Below, in pieces: positions 56,185 to 64,000 of a stretch of DNA of 64,000 bases (position 1 is its first letter; each line of letters opens with the position of its first letter). Below the pieces are notes generated by a model that was not told the DNA's origin, ran no database searches, and was given only the letters and a program-made list of their open reading frames with translations. This DNA comes from Nocardioides humi (lineage in GTDB: Bacteria; Actinomycetota; Actinomycetes; Propionibacteriales; Nocardioidaceae). The stretch covers positions 310,001 to 374,000 of the forward strand of contig NZ_CP041146.1 of the NCBI RefSeq assembly GCF_006494775.1, read 5' to 3'. The position numbers were made by a program, and so were the translations under genes.

Positions 56185-56931
56185 ATGAGCATCGCTGAGG
56201 TCGCAGCAACCGGTGGGCAGGGATGGCGCCAGGTCGGCGATCTGTCCCTCGCCTTCGCTCTGACGTCGATCATCGGGCTGGAGCGGCAGTTCCGGGGCAA
56301 GAGCGCCGGCCTGCGCACCCAGAGCATCGTGGGCACCGCATCGGCTCTCATCCTGCTGGTCGGCAAGTACGGCTTCGACGACGTCCTCGGCCGGGAGTCG
56401 GTCGTCCTGGACCCGTCCCGCGTGGCCGCCCAGATCGTGTCCGGGATCGGATTCCTGGGAGCCGGGCTGATCATCACGCGCCGGGGCGCCATCCGCGGCC
56501 TGACCACCGCCGCATCGGTCTGGGAGGCCGCCGCCATCGGGATGGCCGCCGGTGCGGGCCTTCCGATCCTGGCGCTGGTCGTCACCGGACTCCACTTCGT
56601 GATCGTGCTGGCCTACACGCCACTCGGCCGCTTCGTCGCCAGCCGTGGGCACGCCGAACGCAGCTACACCGTGACCTACCTGGACAATCGCGGGGTCCTG
56701 CGAGAGCTGCTGGCCGCCTGCACCGCCCACGCCTGGAGGGTGCAGTCCATGTCGATCGCCGGCTACAGCGAGCCCGGCGAGCCCGGACGGGACACGGCGC
56801 AGGCCACCGGGACGAGGATGGTGACGGTCACCCTCACCATCCTCGGTCCCGGCGCGACCGACGCGGCAGCGGTGCTCGGCGAGCTCGACGGCGTGGTCCA
56901 GATCGACGCCGGCGACACCGAGGACGACTGA
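56185..56931 (+). CDS. MgtC/SapB-family membrane protein
   Basis: 248 aa. About five N-terminal membrane helices carry the MgtC signature SIIGLERQFRGKSAGLRTQS and GIGFLGAGLIITRRGAIRGL, then TTAASVWEAAAIGMAAGAG. A C-terminal ACT-like soluble domain follows at about residue 155. Family members help growth in low magnesium and affect virulence in pathogens; transport itself is doubtful. Leaderless start: CACAAT (56173-56178), 6 nt, ATG 56185. It converges on the PTS gene with a 6-bp gap. Confidence 0.87.
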   Translation: MSIAEVAATGGQGWRQVGDLSLAFALTSIIGLERQFRGKSAGLRTQSIVGTASALILLVGKYGFDDVLGRESVVLDPSRVAAQIVSGIGFLGAGLIITRRGAIRGLTTAASVWEAAAIGMAAGAGLPILALVVTGLHFVIVLAYTPLGRFVASRGHAERSYTVTYLDNRGVLRELLAACTAHAWRVQSMSIAGYSEPGEPGRDTAQATGTRMVTVTLTILGPGATDAAAVLGELDGVVQIDAGDTEDD

Positions 56932-56937
56932 CGGCGC

Positions 56938-58964
56938 TCAGACGCCGACCCCCTCGAGCACCACCAGGACGTCCTCCGCCGTGCGCGCCGCCCGCAGCCG
57001 GGCCACCGCCTCGGCGTCGACGAAGGTCTCCGCGATCCGGGAGAGCAGGGCCAGGTGGTCGTCGCCCGCGCCGGCGATGCCGATCACGAACTCGGTCGGC
57101 TTGCCGTTCCAGTCGATCGGCTCGTCGTACCGGACGAAGGAGAGGGCGCTGGACCGGATCAGGCCCTTGGCCTCGTTGGTGCCGTGCGGGATCGCCAGGC
57201 CGTTGCCCATGTGCGTGGAGACCGAGGTCTCGCGCTCGTGCATGGCCTCGACGTAGCCGGGGTCGACCGCGCCGGTGGCGACCAGCAGCCGCCCGGCCTC
57301 GTCGATCGCGGCCTCCCGCCCGGTCGCGGTCCCGCCGAGCACGATCGACGCCGGCGACAGCACCCCACCTGTCGCCGCCGGCGCCGACGGTGCCGCCGTT
57401 GCCGCCCTTGCCGCCGGACCACCGGCCGCCTCCGTGGAGCCCGGCCCACCGGACGACTCGCGGAGCAGCTCGACGATCTCGTCGTAGCGCGGGCTGCCCA
57501 TGAAGTTGTCCACCGACACGTGCACCGCCGACGGGGTACGACGCCGCGCCCGCTCGGTGAGGTCCTGGTGGGACACGACGAGGTCGTAGACGTCGTCGAG
57601 GCCCGAGATCGCCTTGTTGACGACCGTGACGTCCGGGAAGCCGGCGGCCTGGATCTTGCGGCGCAGCACCGACGCGCCCATGGCGGAGGAGCCCATGCCG
57701 GCGTCGCAGGCGAAGACGATCGACGAGATCCCGCTGGTCCGGCCGCCCCCGAGCACGGAGGAGGCCAGGGACCTCTTGCCCTTCATCGACTCCATGGACG
57801 CCGTCGCGTCGGAGAGGTCGCCCTCGTCGGCGGACCGCTCGGTCTTGAGCAGGAAGGCGGCGACGAGGAAGGTGACCCCCGCGGCGAAGACCACCGAGCA
57901 GGTGACCCCGAGCAGGCTGTCGGCCGGCGCCTGCAGCCAGACGGCGATGATCGAGCCGGGCGCGGCCGGCGCCCGCAGCCCGGAGTCGAAGACCAGGTTG
58001 GTCGCGACGCCCGTCATGCCTCCGGCCATGAGGGCGAGGATGAGACGCGGCTTCATCAGCACGTACGGGAAGTAGATCTCGTGGATGCCGCCGAGGAAGT
58101 GGATGACGGCGGCGCCGGAGGCCGACGCCTTCGCCATGCCCTTGCCGAAGAACATGAAGGCCAGCAGCAGACCCAGGCCGGGTCCGGGGTTGGCCTCGAT
58201 GAGGAACAGGATGGACTTGCCGTCCTCGACCGCCTGCGAGGTGCCGAGCGGGGTGAAGACGCCGTGGTTGATCGCGTTGTTGAGGAAGAGGACCTTGGCG
58301 GGCTCGACGAAGATCGAGGTGAGCGGCAGCAGGTCGTGCTCGACGAGGAAGTCGACGACGCTCTCCGCCCCGTTGGAGAAGCCCTTGACGAACGGACCGG
58401 CGACGGCGAAGCCGAAGATCGCCAGGATCATGCCCCAGATGCCGGCGGAGAAGTTGTTGACCAGCATCTCGAAGCCGGGCCGGATCCGGTGGCTCCACAG
58501 CGCGTCGAGGCGGCGCATCGTGTACCCGCCCAGCGGGCCCATGATCATCGCGCCGAGGAACATCGGCACGTCGGCACCGGTGACCGCGCCCATGGTGGCG
58601 ATCGCGCCGACGACGCCGCCGCGCGCGTTGTCGCCGCCGTACGCCATCCGGCCGCCCGTGTAGCCGATGAGGATGGGCAGCAGATACGTGATCATCGGCC
58701 CGACGATGCCGCCGCCGTCGGCGTCCCAGCCGCCGAGGCTCGACACGAAGCCGTAGTCGTACTGACCCGGCTCGAGACCCGGCGCGTAGCCGAAGATCTT
58801 GTCGCCCACGAGGGTGATCCACCCGGTCTGGATGAAGAGCGCGGTGATCAGGCCCCAGGCGATGAACGCACCGATGTTGGGCAGCACCATGTTGGACAGG
58901 AAGGTGCCGAACTGCTGCACCCGAACGCGGGCGCCCCCGCGGGGGCCGTGGCCGTCGAAGCCAT
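56938..58964 (-). CDS. mtlA: PTS mannitol-type EIICBA (frame broken near the start)
   Basis: Reconstructed at 675 aa. EIIC (about residues 15-350) has LSNMVLPNIGAFIAWGLITA and EANPGPGLGLLLAF, typical of mannitol permeases. EIIB has the phospho-Cys in FACDAGMGSSAMG (about 410). A Pro/Ala-rich linker joins EIIA, with phospho-His in MGNGLAIPHGTNEAK (about 590). The best start is ATG 58964 (AGAGGAA 6 nt upstream), giving MASTATAPAGA, but the frame breaks at 58929-58931, where GGG should be GGGG to give VRVQQFGTF. Without that correction the frame opens only at GTG 58920. Confidence 0.85.
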
Positions 58965-59010
58965 CTGGGTTCCTCTCGTCGAGTGACGTGCATCACGTCT
59001 CCTGAGGTCC

Positions 59011-59051
59011 AGTTTGCACATAATCGGGCACGTTGCCAAGCATTCGGGCAC
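59011..59051 (-). promoter_or_regulatory. mtlA promoter with two candidate DeoR boxes
   Basis: On the minus strand TTGGCA (59039-59034) and CAAACT (59016-59011) are spaced by 17 bp. The box GCCCGATTATGTG lies in the spacer, and a second, GCCCGAATG, lies just upstream of the -35. The plus-strand octamers ACATAATC (59018-59025) and CATTCGGG (59041-59048) recur in the ptsI/deoR intergenic region, suggesting a shared repressor. Confidence 0.55.
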
Positions 59052-59134
59052 AAATTCACGTCCGAGAATGTGGTCTTTTGCTCCAGGGCGGACTAGCGTC
59101 GCCGTGACCGCCCCTGCGAAAGGACACCGTCGTC

Positions 59135-60193
59135 ATGCTGGCACTGCGCTTCTACGCCCCCGAGGACCTCCGTCTCGAGGAGGTGCCCGAGCCGGTGTGC
59201 GGCCCGGACGAGGTCAAGCTGCGCGTGCGCAACTGCTCGACCTGCGGCACCGACGTGAAGATCCTCCACAACGGCCACCAGAACCTCACCCCGCCGCGCA
59301 CCATCGGGCACGAGATCGCCGGCGAGGTCGTGGAGGTCGGCGACGGCGTGAACGCGACGTACGGCTCCGACTGGAAGGTCGGCGACCGCGCCCAGGTCAT
59401 CGCGGCCGTCCCGTGCGGCGAGTGCCACGAGTGCCGCAAGGGCTGGATGGCGGTGTGCCAGAACCAGACCTCGGTCGGCTACCAGTACGACGGCGGGTTC
59501 GCCGAGTACATGATCGTCCCCCGCCAGGTGCTCAAGGTCGACGGCCTCAACCGGATCCCCGACAACGTGGGGTACGACGAGGCGTCGGCCGCCGAGCCCT
59601 TCGCCTGCGCCATCAACGCCCAGGAGCTGCTCGGCATCGAGGAGGGCGACACCGTCGTCGTCTTCGGCGCCGGCCCGATCGGCTGCATGCACATCCGGAT
59701 CGCCCGCGGCGTCCACCGGGCCGGCCCGGTCTACCTGGTCGACGTCAACGCCGAGCGGCTGAAGATGTCCGCGGAGGCGGTCGCCCCCGACGAGGTCATC
59801 GACGCCGGCCAGGTCGACGTCGTCGAGCGGGTCATGGAGCTGACCGGCGGGCGCGGCGCCGACGTCGTCATCACCGCCACCGCCGCCAACGTCACCCAGG
59901 AGCAGGCCATCGCGATGGCCGCCCGCAACGGCCGGATCTCCTTCTTCGGCGGCCTGCCCAAGACGAACCCGACCATCACCTGCGACTCCAACGTCGTGCA
60001 CTACCGCCAGCTGCACATCCACGGCGCCAACGGCTCCGCGCCCGAGCACAACAAGCGGGCGCTGGAGTACATCTCGACCGGTCAGGTGCCGGTCAAGGAC
60101 CTGATCACCCGGCACATCCCGCTCACCGAGGTGATGGACGCCTTCTCCATCGTGCAGAACGGCGAGGCGATCAAGGTCACCGTCGAGCCGTGA
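59135..60193 (+). CDS. zinc-dependent polyol/sorbitol-type dehydrogenase
   Basis: 352 aa MDR enzyme. Zinc ligands are in NCSTCGTDVK (about 38) and GHEIAGEV; structural-zinc-like cysteines in PCGECHECRKGWMAVC; the NAD fold has VVFGAGPIGCMH (about 175). It resembles sorbitol, L-iditol or galactitol-1-phosphate dehydrogenases. Divergence from a mannitol-type PTS gene suggests it oxidises the imported polyol phosphate to a ketose phosphate; no MtlD-type enzyme is in view. TAGCGT (59094-59099) is a plausible -10. It overlaps convergent ptsI by 17 bp. Confidence 0.87.
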   Translation: MLALRFYAPEDLRLEEVPEPVCGPDEVKLRVRNCSTCGTDVKILHNGHQNLTPPRTIGHEIAGEVVEVGDGVNATYGSDWKVGDRAQVIAAVPCGECHECRKGWMAVCQNQTSVGYQYDGGFAEYMIVPRQVLKVDGLNRIPDNVGYDEASAAEPFACAINAQELLGIEEGDTVVVFGAGPIGCMHIRIARGVHRAGPVYLVDVNAERLKMSAEAVAPDEVIDAGQVDVVERVMELTGGRGADVVITATAANVTQEQAIAMAARNGRISFFGGLPKTNPTITCDSNVVHYRQLHIHGANGSAPEHNKRALEYISTGQVPVKDLITRHIPLTEVMDAFSIVQNGEAIKVTVEP

Positions 60194-61883
60194 CCACGTC
60201 CCGGACCGCCTGACGGCCGGCGGCCGGGTCGGCGGCACCCATGGCGACCCGGGCCGCCTCCTCGCAGGCGGCGAAGGACACCGCGGAGAGCTGGGCGCCC
60301 ACGGGCCGCACCGCCGCCGGCGCCATCGACAGCGAGGTGATGCCCATGCCGATGAGGGCGACCGCCAGCAGCGGGTCGGCCGCGGCCTCACCGCAGACGC
60401 CGACCGGCTTGCCGGCCGCGCGGCCGGCCGCCGCGGTCGCGGCGACCAGCTGCAGCACCGCCGGCTGCCAGGGATCGGTGAGGTGGGCGAGGTCCGAGGC
60501 CAGCCGGTCGGCCGCCATGACGTACTGGGTCAGGTCGTTGGTGCCGATCGAGAGGAAGTCGACCTCGGCGAGCAGCCGCTCGGCGAGGATCGCGGCGCTG
60601 GGCACCTCGATCATCACGCCCGCCCGGAGCCCGCGCTCGCGCACCTGGGCGGCGAACCCGGCGGCCTCGGCGACGGTCGCGACCATGGGCGCCATCACCC
60701 AGGTCTCGGCGCCGGTCTCCCTCGCCGCGGCGGCGATCCCGTCCAGCTGGCGCTCGAGCAGCGCGGGATTGTGCTCGGCCAGGCGCAGGCCGCGCACCCC
60801 CAGCGCGGGGTTCTCCTCCTCGTCGAGGGTCGCGAACGCGATCGGCTTGTCGGAGCCGGCGTCGAGGGTGCGTACGACGACCGGCCGGCCGTCCGCGGCG
60901 AACGGCCGCAGCGCGTCGGCGTACAGCGCCGCCTGCTCGTCGACCGACGGCTCGTCGCGGCGGTCCAGGAAGCACAGCTCGGTGCGGAACAGGCCGACGC
61001 CCTCGACCGGCGCGGCGGCCGCCGCGCGGGCGGACTCGGCGTCGCCGACGTTGGCGAGCAGCTTCACCCGGACGCCGTCGGTGGTGGTGGCCGGCCCGGT
61101 CCACTGCTCGATCGCCGCCCTGGCCTCCCGGTCGGCGGCGACCCGGGCACCGGCGTCCCCGGCGTCGACGGTCGGGTCGACCAGCCCGGCGGCCGCGTCG
61201 ACCAGGACGGCGAGTCCGCTCGGCAGGGCGGTCGCGCCGGCGACCCCGACGACGCACGGGATCCCCAGCTGGCGCGCGATGATCGCGGTGTGGCTGGTGG
61301 CGCCGCCGCGCTCGGTGACCAGGCCGAGCACCTGCTCGGGGTCGAGGCCGGCGGCGTCGGCGGGGGCGAGGTCGGCCGCCACGAGCACCGACGGCTCCTC
61401 GAACCCGACGACACCGGGCTCGGGCTCGCCGACGAGCCGGGCCACCAGGCGGCGCTCGATGTCGCGCAGGTCGGTGGCCCGCTCGGCCATCAGGCCGCCC
61501 ATGGCGGTGAAGACGTCGACGAACTGCGCGATGCCGTCGTGGACGGCGGCGAGCAGCGACTCCCCGGAGCCCAGCCGCGTGGCGACGGCCTGGCGCAGCC
61601 CCTTGTCGCGCGCCAGGCCCGCGCTGGCCGTCAGCACGGCGGCCGCGGCGCCGCTGGCCCGGGCCGCCTTGGCCGCGAAGCCGTCGGCGACGGCGGCCGA
61701 CGCGGCGTCGTACTCCTCGAGCGCATGGTCGGCGTCCGGCGCCCGGACGGCGGCGTACTTCTCGATGGCCGCGGCCGAGACCTCCTGCGCGACCTGGACC
61801 ACAGGCCCGTAGGCGACTCCGGGGACGACCGGCGTGCCGTGGAGGGGCGTGCCCTCGACGGCGGACAATGTGGGGGTGACCAT
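60177..61883 (-). CDS. ptsI: PTS enzyme I (phosphoenolpyruvate-protein phosphotransferase)
   Basis: 568 aa. The phospho-His is in GGATSHTAIIARQLGIPCVV (about 198), and the PEP-binding barrel has GVGLFRTELCFL, MIEVPSAA, SIGTNDLTQY and the active-site Cys in GVCGEAAADP. It transfers phosphate from PEP to HPr. ATG 61883 is strongly supported: TTGACT, 17 bp, TTGAAT, then exactly 6 nt to the ATG, a leaderless start. Its -35 overlaps that of divergent deoR. Confidence 0.95.
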   Translation of the reverse strand: MVTPTLSAVEGTPLHGTPVVPGVAYGPVVQVAQEVSAAAIEKYAAVRAPDADHALEEYDAASAAVADGFAAKAARASGAAAAVLTASAGLARDKGLRQAVATRLGSGESLLAAVHDGIAQFVDVFTAMGGLMAERATDLRDIERRLVARLVGEPEPGVVGFEEPSVLVAADLAPADAAGLDPEQVLGLVTERGGATSHTAIIARQLGIPCVVGVAGATALPSGLAVLVDAAAGLVDPTVDAGDAGARVAADREARAAIEQWTGPATTTDGVRVKLLANVGDAESARAAAAAPVEGVGLFRTELCFLDRRDEPSVDEQAALYADALRPFAADGRPVVVRTLDAGSDKPIAFATLDEEENPALGVRGLRLAEHNPALLERQLDGIAAAARETGAETWVMAPMVATVAEAAGFAAQVRERGLRAGVMIEVPSAAILAERLLAEVDFLSIGTNDLTQYVMAADRLASDLAHLTDPWQPAVLQLVAATAAAGRAAGKPVGVCGEAAADPLLAVALIGMGITSLSMAPAAVRPVGAQLSAVSFAACEEAARVAMGAADPAAGRQAVRDVVTARR

Positions 61884-61889
61884 GGCCAC

Positions 61890-61945
61890 ATTCAAGGCCA
61901 CCCTCGCTTGACAGTCAACACATTCGGGTCTAAAACAACATAATC
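61890..61945. promoter_or_regulatory. overlapping divergent promoters of ptsI and deoR
   Basis: Minus strand: TTGACT (61918-61913) and TTGAAT (61895-61890), 17-bp spacer. Plus strand: TTGACA (61908-61913) and TAAAAC (61931-61936), 17-bp spacer. The two -35 boxes share the palindrome TTGACAGTCAA (61908-61918). CATTCGGG (61921-61928) and ACATAATC (61938-61945), also found upstream of mtlA, lie in the deoR spacer and beside its -10. Confidence 0.65.
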
Positions 61946-61994
61946 ACAGATGCGATCGGATGCCGGTCGGCACCGATCGAGGTGAGGAGCACGC

Positions 61995-62762
61995 ATGTAC
62001 GCCGAGGAGCGGCACCAGTCGATCGCCGAGCTGGTCGCCCAGCGGGGCCGGGTCTCGGTGACCGAGCTCGCCGGCCACTTCGACGTGACCACCGAGACCG
62101 TGCGCCGCGACCTGTCCCAGCTGGAGCGGCTCAAGCTGCTGCGCCGGGTGCACGGCGGCGCCGTCTCCACCCGCTCGGTGACCATGCTCGAGCCGCGCCT
62201 GGACGACCGGGACCACGCCAACGAGGAGCAGAAGGAGCGGATCGCGCGCGCCGCCGTCGCCCTGCTCCCGGAGGGCGGCGGCACCCTGCTGCTCGACGCC
62301 GGCACCACCACCGCCCGGTTCGCCTCCCTGCTGCCCGCCGGCGAGCACTGGACCGTGATCACCCACGCGACGCCGATCGCGGCGATGCTCGCCCCGCTCC
62401 CCCATGTCGAGCTGCACCTGCTGCCGGGGCGGGTCCGCACGGCCACCCAGGCCGCGGTCGGCCACGCGACGGTCGAGGCCGTCGGCCACTTTCGCGCCGA
62501 CGTGGCCTTCCTCGGCACCAACGGCATCACCGTCCGGCACGGCCTCTCCACGCCCGACCCCGAGGAGGCCGCGACCAAGCGCGCGCTCGTGGCGAGCGCC
62601 GACCGGGTGGTGGTCCTCACCGACGCCGCCAAGGTGGGCCAGGAGCGGATGGTCAGCTTCGCCGACCTCGCCGACGTCGACGTCCTGGTCACCGACGACG
62701 CCATCGCCGACGCCGACGAGCGGGCCTTCCTCGACGCCGGCCTCGAGGTGATCCGGGCGTGA
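61995..62762 (+). CDS. DeoR-family transcriptional repressor of the PTS genes
   Basis: 255 aa. The N-terminal winged helix has YAEERHQSIAELVAQRGRVS and VTTETVRRDLSQLE, the DeoR signature; the C-terminal sugar-phosphate sensor domain has LLLDAGTTTARFASLLP and GTNGITVRHGLSTPDPEEA. It probably senses fructose-1-phosphate or another sugar phosphate. ATG 61995 follows GGTGAGGAG. The stop overlaps fruK as GTGA. Shared boxes at two nearby promoters are its likely operators. Confidence 0.9.
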   Translation: MYAEERHQSIAELVAQRGRVSVTELAGHFDVTTETVRRDLSQLERLKLLRRVHGGAVSTRSVTMLEPRLDDRDHANEEQKERIARAAVALLPEGGGTLLLDAGTTTARFASLLPAGEHWTVITHATPIAAMLAPLPHVELHLLPGRVRTATQAAVGHATVEAVGHFRADVAFLGTNGITVRHGLSTPDPEEAATKRALVASADRVVVLTDAAKVGQERMVSFADLADVDVLVTDDAIADADERAFLDAGLEVIRA

Positions 62763-63712
62763 GCCGGATCGTCACGCTCACCGCCAACCCGAGCTTCGAC
62801 CAGACGGTCGCGCTGCCGGGTCCGCTGGAGCGTGGCACCGTGTCCCGGATCGAGGCGATGACCTCGCAGGCCGGCGGCAAGGGCGTCAACATCTCCCGCG
62901 CCGCCGTCGCCGCGGGCCTCGACACCCTCGCCGTGCTGCCCGCCCGGGCCGACGACCCCTTCGTCCACGAGCTGACCGCGGCCGGCATCGACTGCCGGAC
63001 CTCCTCCCCCGCGGGCGCCATCCGGGTCAACCTGACCCTGACCGAGCCCGACGGCACGACCACCAAGCTCAACGAGCCCGGCGCCGCCGTCGACGCCGAG
63101 CACGCCGACGACCTGGCCGCCACCCTCGTCCGGCACGCCGAGGGCGGCGACTGGACGGTGCTGGCAGGCTCCCTGCCACCCGGCGTCGGCGTCGACTTCT
63201 ACGCCGCCCTGGTGCCCCGGCTGCGCGGCATGACCCGGGTGGCCGTCGACACCAGCGACGCGCCGCTGGCCGCCCTCGTCGCGGCCCTCCCCGGCGCCGC
63301 GCCGGACCTGATGAAGCCGAACGCCGAGGAGCTGGCCTCGGTCACCGGCGCCTCCGCTGCGGACCTCGAGGCGAGCCCCACCGCGACCGCGGCGGCGGCC
63401 CGCACCCTGCTCGACCGGGGCGTCGGCGCGGTCCTGGCCACCCTGGGCGGCCACGGCGCCGTCCTCGTCGACGCCGACGGCGCCTGGCACGCCACGCCAC
63501 CACCCACCACGGTCGTCAGCACCGTGGGCGCCGGCGACTGCACGCTGTTCGGCTACCTGCTCGCCCAGCTGCGCGGGCTGCCGCCGCCCGAGCGACTCGC
63601 CCTCGCGGTGGCCTACGGCAGCGCCGCGGCCGGTCTCCCCGGCACCACGATCCCCGGACTGGACGTCCTGCGCCCCGAGCAGGTCGCCCTCCGCGAGCTG
63701 GCGCTCACCTGA
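62759..63712 (+). CDS. fruK: 1-phosphofructokinase-like PfkB hexose kinase (FruK)
   Basis: 317 aa. TANPSFDQTVALPGPLERG and QAGGKGVNISRAA (about 39-51) are typical of FruK and LacC kinases, and the active-site anion hole is TVGAGDCTLFGYL (about 257-269). It phosphorylates fructose-1-phosphate, or tagatose-6-phosphate in the LacC subgroup. GTG 62759 overlaps the deoR stop. With deoR and HPr it forms a fru-like operon although the adjacent EII looks mannitol-type. Confidence 0.87.
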   Translation: MSRIVTLTANPSFDQTVALPGPLERGTVSRIEAMTSQAGGKGVNISRAAVAAGLDTLAVLPARADDPFVHELTAAGIDCRTSSPAGAIRVNLTLTEPDGTTTKLNEPGAAVDAEHADDLAATLVRHAEGGDWTVLAGSLPPGVGVDFYAALVPRLRGMTRVAVDTSDAPLAALVAALPGAAPDLMKPNAEELASVTGASAADLEASPTATAAAARTLLDRGVGAVLATLGGHGAVLVDADGAWHATPPPTTVVSTVGAGDCTLFGYLLAQLRGLPPPERLALAVAYGSAAAGLPGTTIPGLDVLRPEQVALRELALT

Positions 63713-63759
63713 GCGCCACGCAGCACCCGCAGGCGCCCCGTCTGCAGACAGGAGTGAGG

Positions 63760-64000
63760 ATGCCCAGCACGTCCGTCGTCGTCGGCTCGTCCGTCGGCCT
63801 GCACGCCCGTCCCGCCGCGATCATCGCCGAGGCGGCCGAGGCCGCCACCGGAACGGTCACCATCAACGGCGTCGACGCCAGCTCGTCGCTGATGATCATG
63901 ACCCTCGGCGCGAAGTGCGGCGACACGGTGGAGGTCGCCGGCGACGACGACACCGCCGTCGCCACCATCGCCGCCCTCGTCGAGCAGGACCTCGACGCGG
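63760..64000 (+). CDS. PTS phosphocarrier protein HPr, 3' end outside window
   Basis: 80 complete codons are visible. GSSVGLHARPAAIIAEA contains the phospho-His (His15 position) and the Arg after it; SSSLMIMTLGAKCGDTVEV, with the Ser46-like region, follows, so only a few C-terminal residues are missing. ATG 63760 has GGAG 6 nt before it. It is 47 nt after fruK on the same strand and supplies phosphate from EI to the EIICBA encoded nearby. Confidence 0.93.
   Translation, partial: MPSTSVVVGSSVGLHARPAAIIAEAAEAATGTVTINGVDASSSLMIMTLGAKCGDTVEVAGDDDTAVATIAALVEQDLDA

Overview
The window is a high-GC, gene-dense stretch of a Gram-positive actinobacterium. The evidence is an actinobacterial bcc-aa3 respiratory locus (ctaE-qcrCAB, ctaCDF), an actinobacterial-type c-di-AMP riboswitch before an NlpC/P60 hydrolase, many leaderless starts with a TANNNT box 6-8 nt before the start codon, and GTG/TTG starts with 4-base ATGA/GTGA overlaps. 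Gene order (NlpC/P60, DEDDh/GIY-YIG nuclease, trpD, ctaE-qcrCAB, ctaF/C, PfkB adenosine-kinase-like, HesB-like protein, glycerate kinase, DUF3043) matches the Mycobacterium tuberculosis Rv2190c-Rv2206 neighbourhood as I remember it. A Nocardioides-like (Propionibacteriales) host is my inference.

Layout. 1-5.2 kb: two ROK sugar-kinase genes, a small Cys-motif protein, an ArsA-type ATPase and an SRPBCC protein (all minus), then a FadD-type acyl-CoA synthetase (plus). 5.4-14.5 kb: a Tad/Flp pilus locus (CpaB-like, CpaE/TadZ, TadA, an unusual VWA-TadB fusion, TadC, a NarL-type two-component system, two tiny Flp pilins). 14.5-18.3 kb (minus): a three-gene envelope hydrolase operon (NlpC/P60, lipoprotein metalloprotease, M48 protease) behind a c-di-AMP riboswitch, with an upstream 9-bp GTCAC array resembling MtrA sites. 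18.3-26.2 kb: small conserved proteins, a nuclease, three membrane proteins, trpD, a receiver-like protein, CtaG. 26.3-36.6 kb: the respiratory supercomplex genes, interrupted by a membrane protein gene and an L,D-transpeptidase. 36.7-45.4 kb: cysteine desulfurase, TusA, Uma2 protein, PfkB kinase, HesB-like protein, a DUF4334-alcohol dehydrogenase operon with a KstR-like operator, glycerate kinase, nadA, DUF3043. 45.6-56.9 kb: oxidoreductase, acetyltransferase, AzlCD, dapB, methyltransferase, BCCT transporter, M16 peptidase, pnp, rpsO, ArfB-like factor, MgtC-like protein. 56.9-64 kb: a PTS regulon (mannitol-type EIICBA, zinc polyol dehydrogenase, EI, DeoR repressor, FruK-type kinase, HPr cut by the window end).

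A strong technical signal runs through the window. At least nine otherwise intact genes, including ctaC, ctaD, ctaE and tadA, carry one apparent single-base deletion, each in a short C or G run. This looks like homopolymer undercalling in the assembly rather than nine real pseudogenes. Affected genes are annotated over their full reconstructed span. No tRNA, rRNA, CRISPR array, transposase or prophage was seen.
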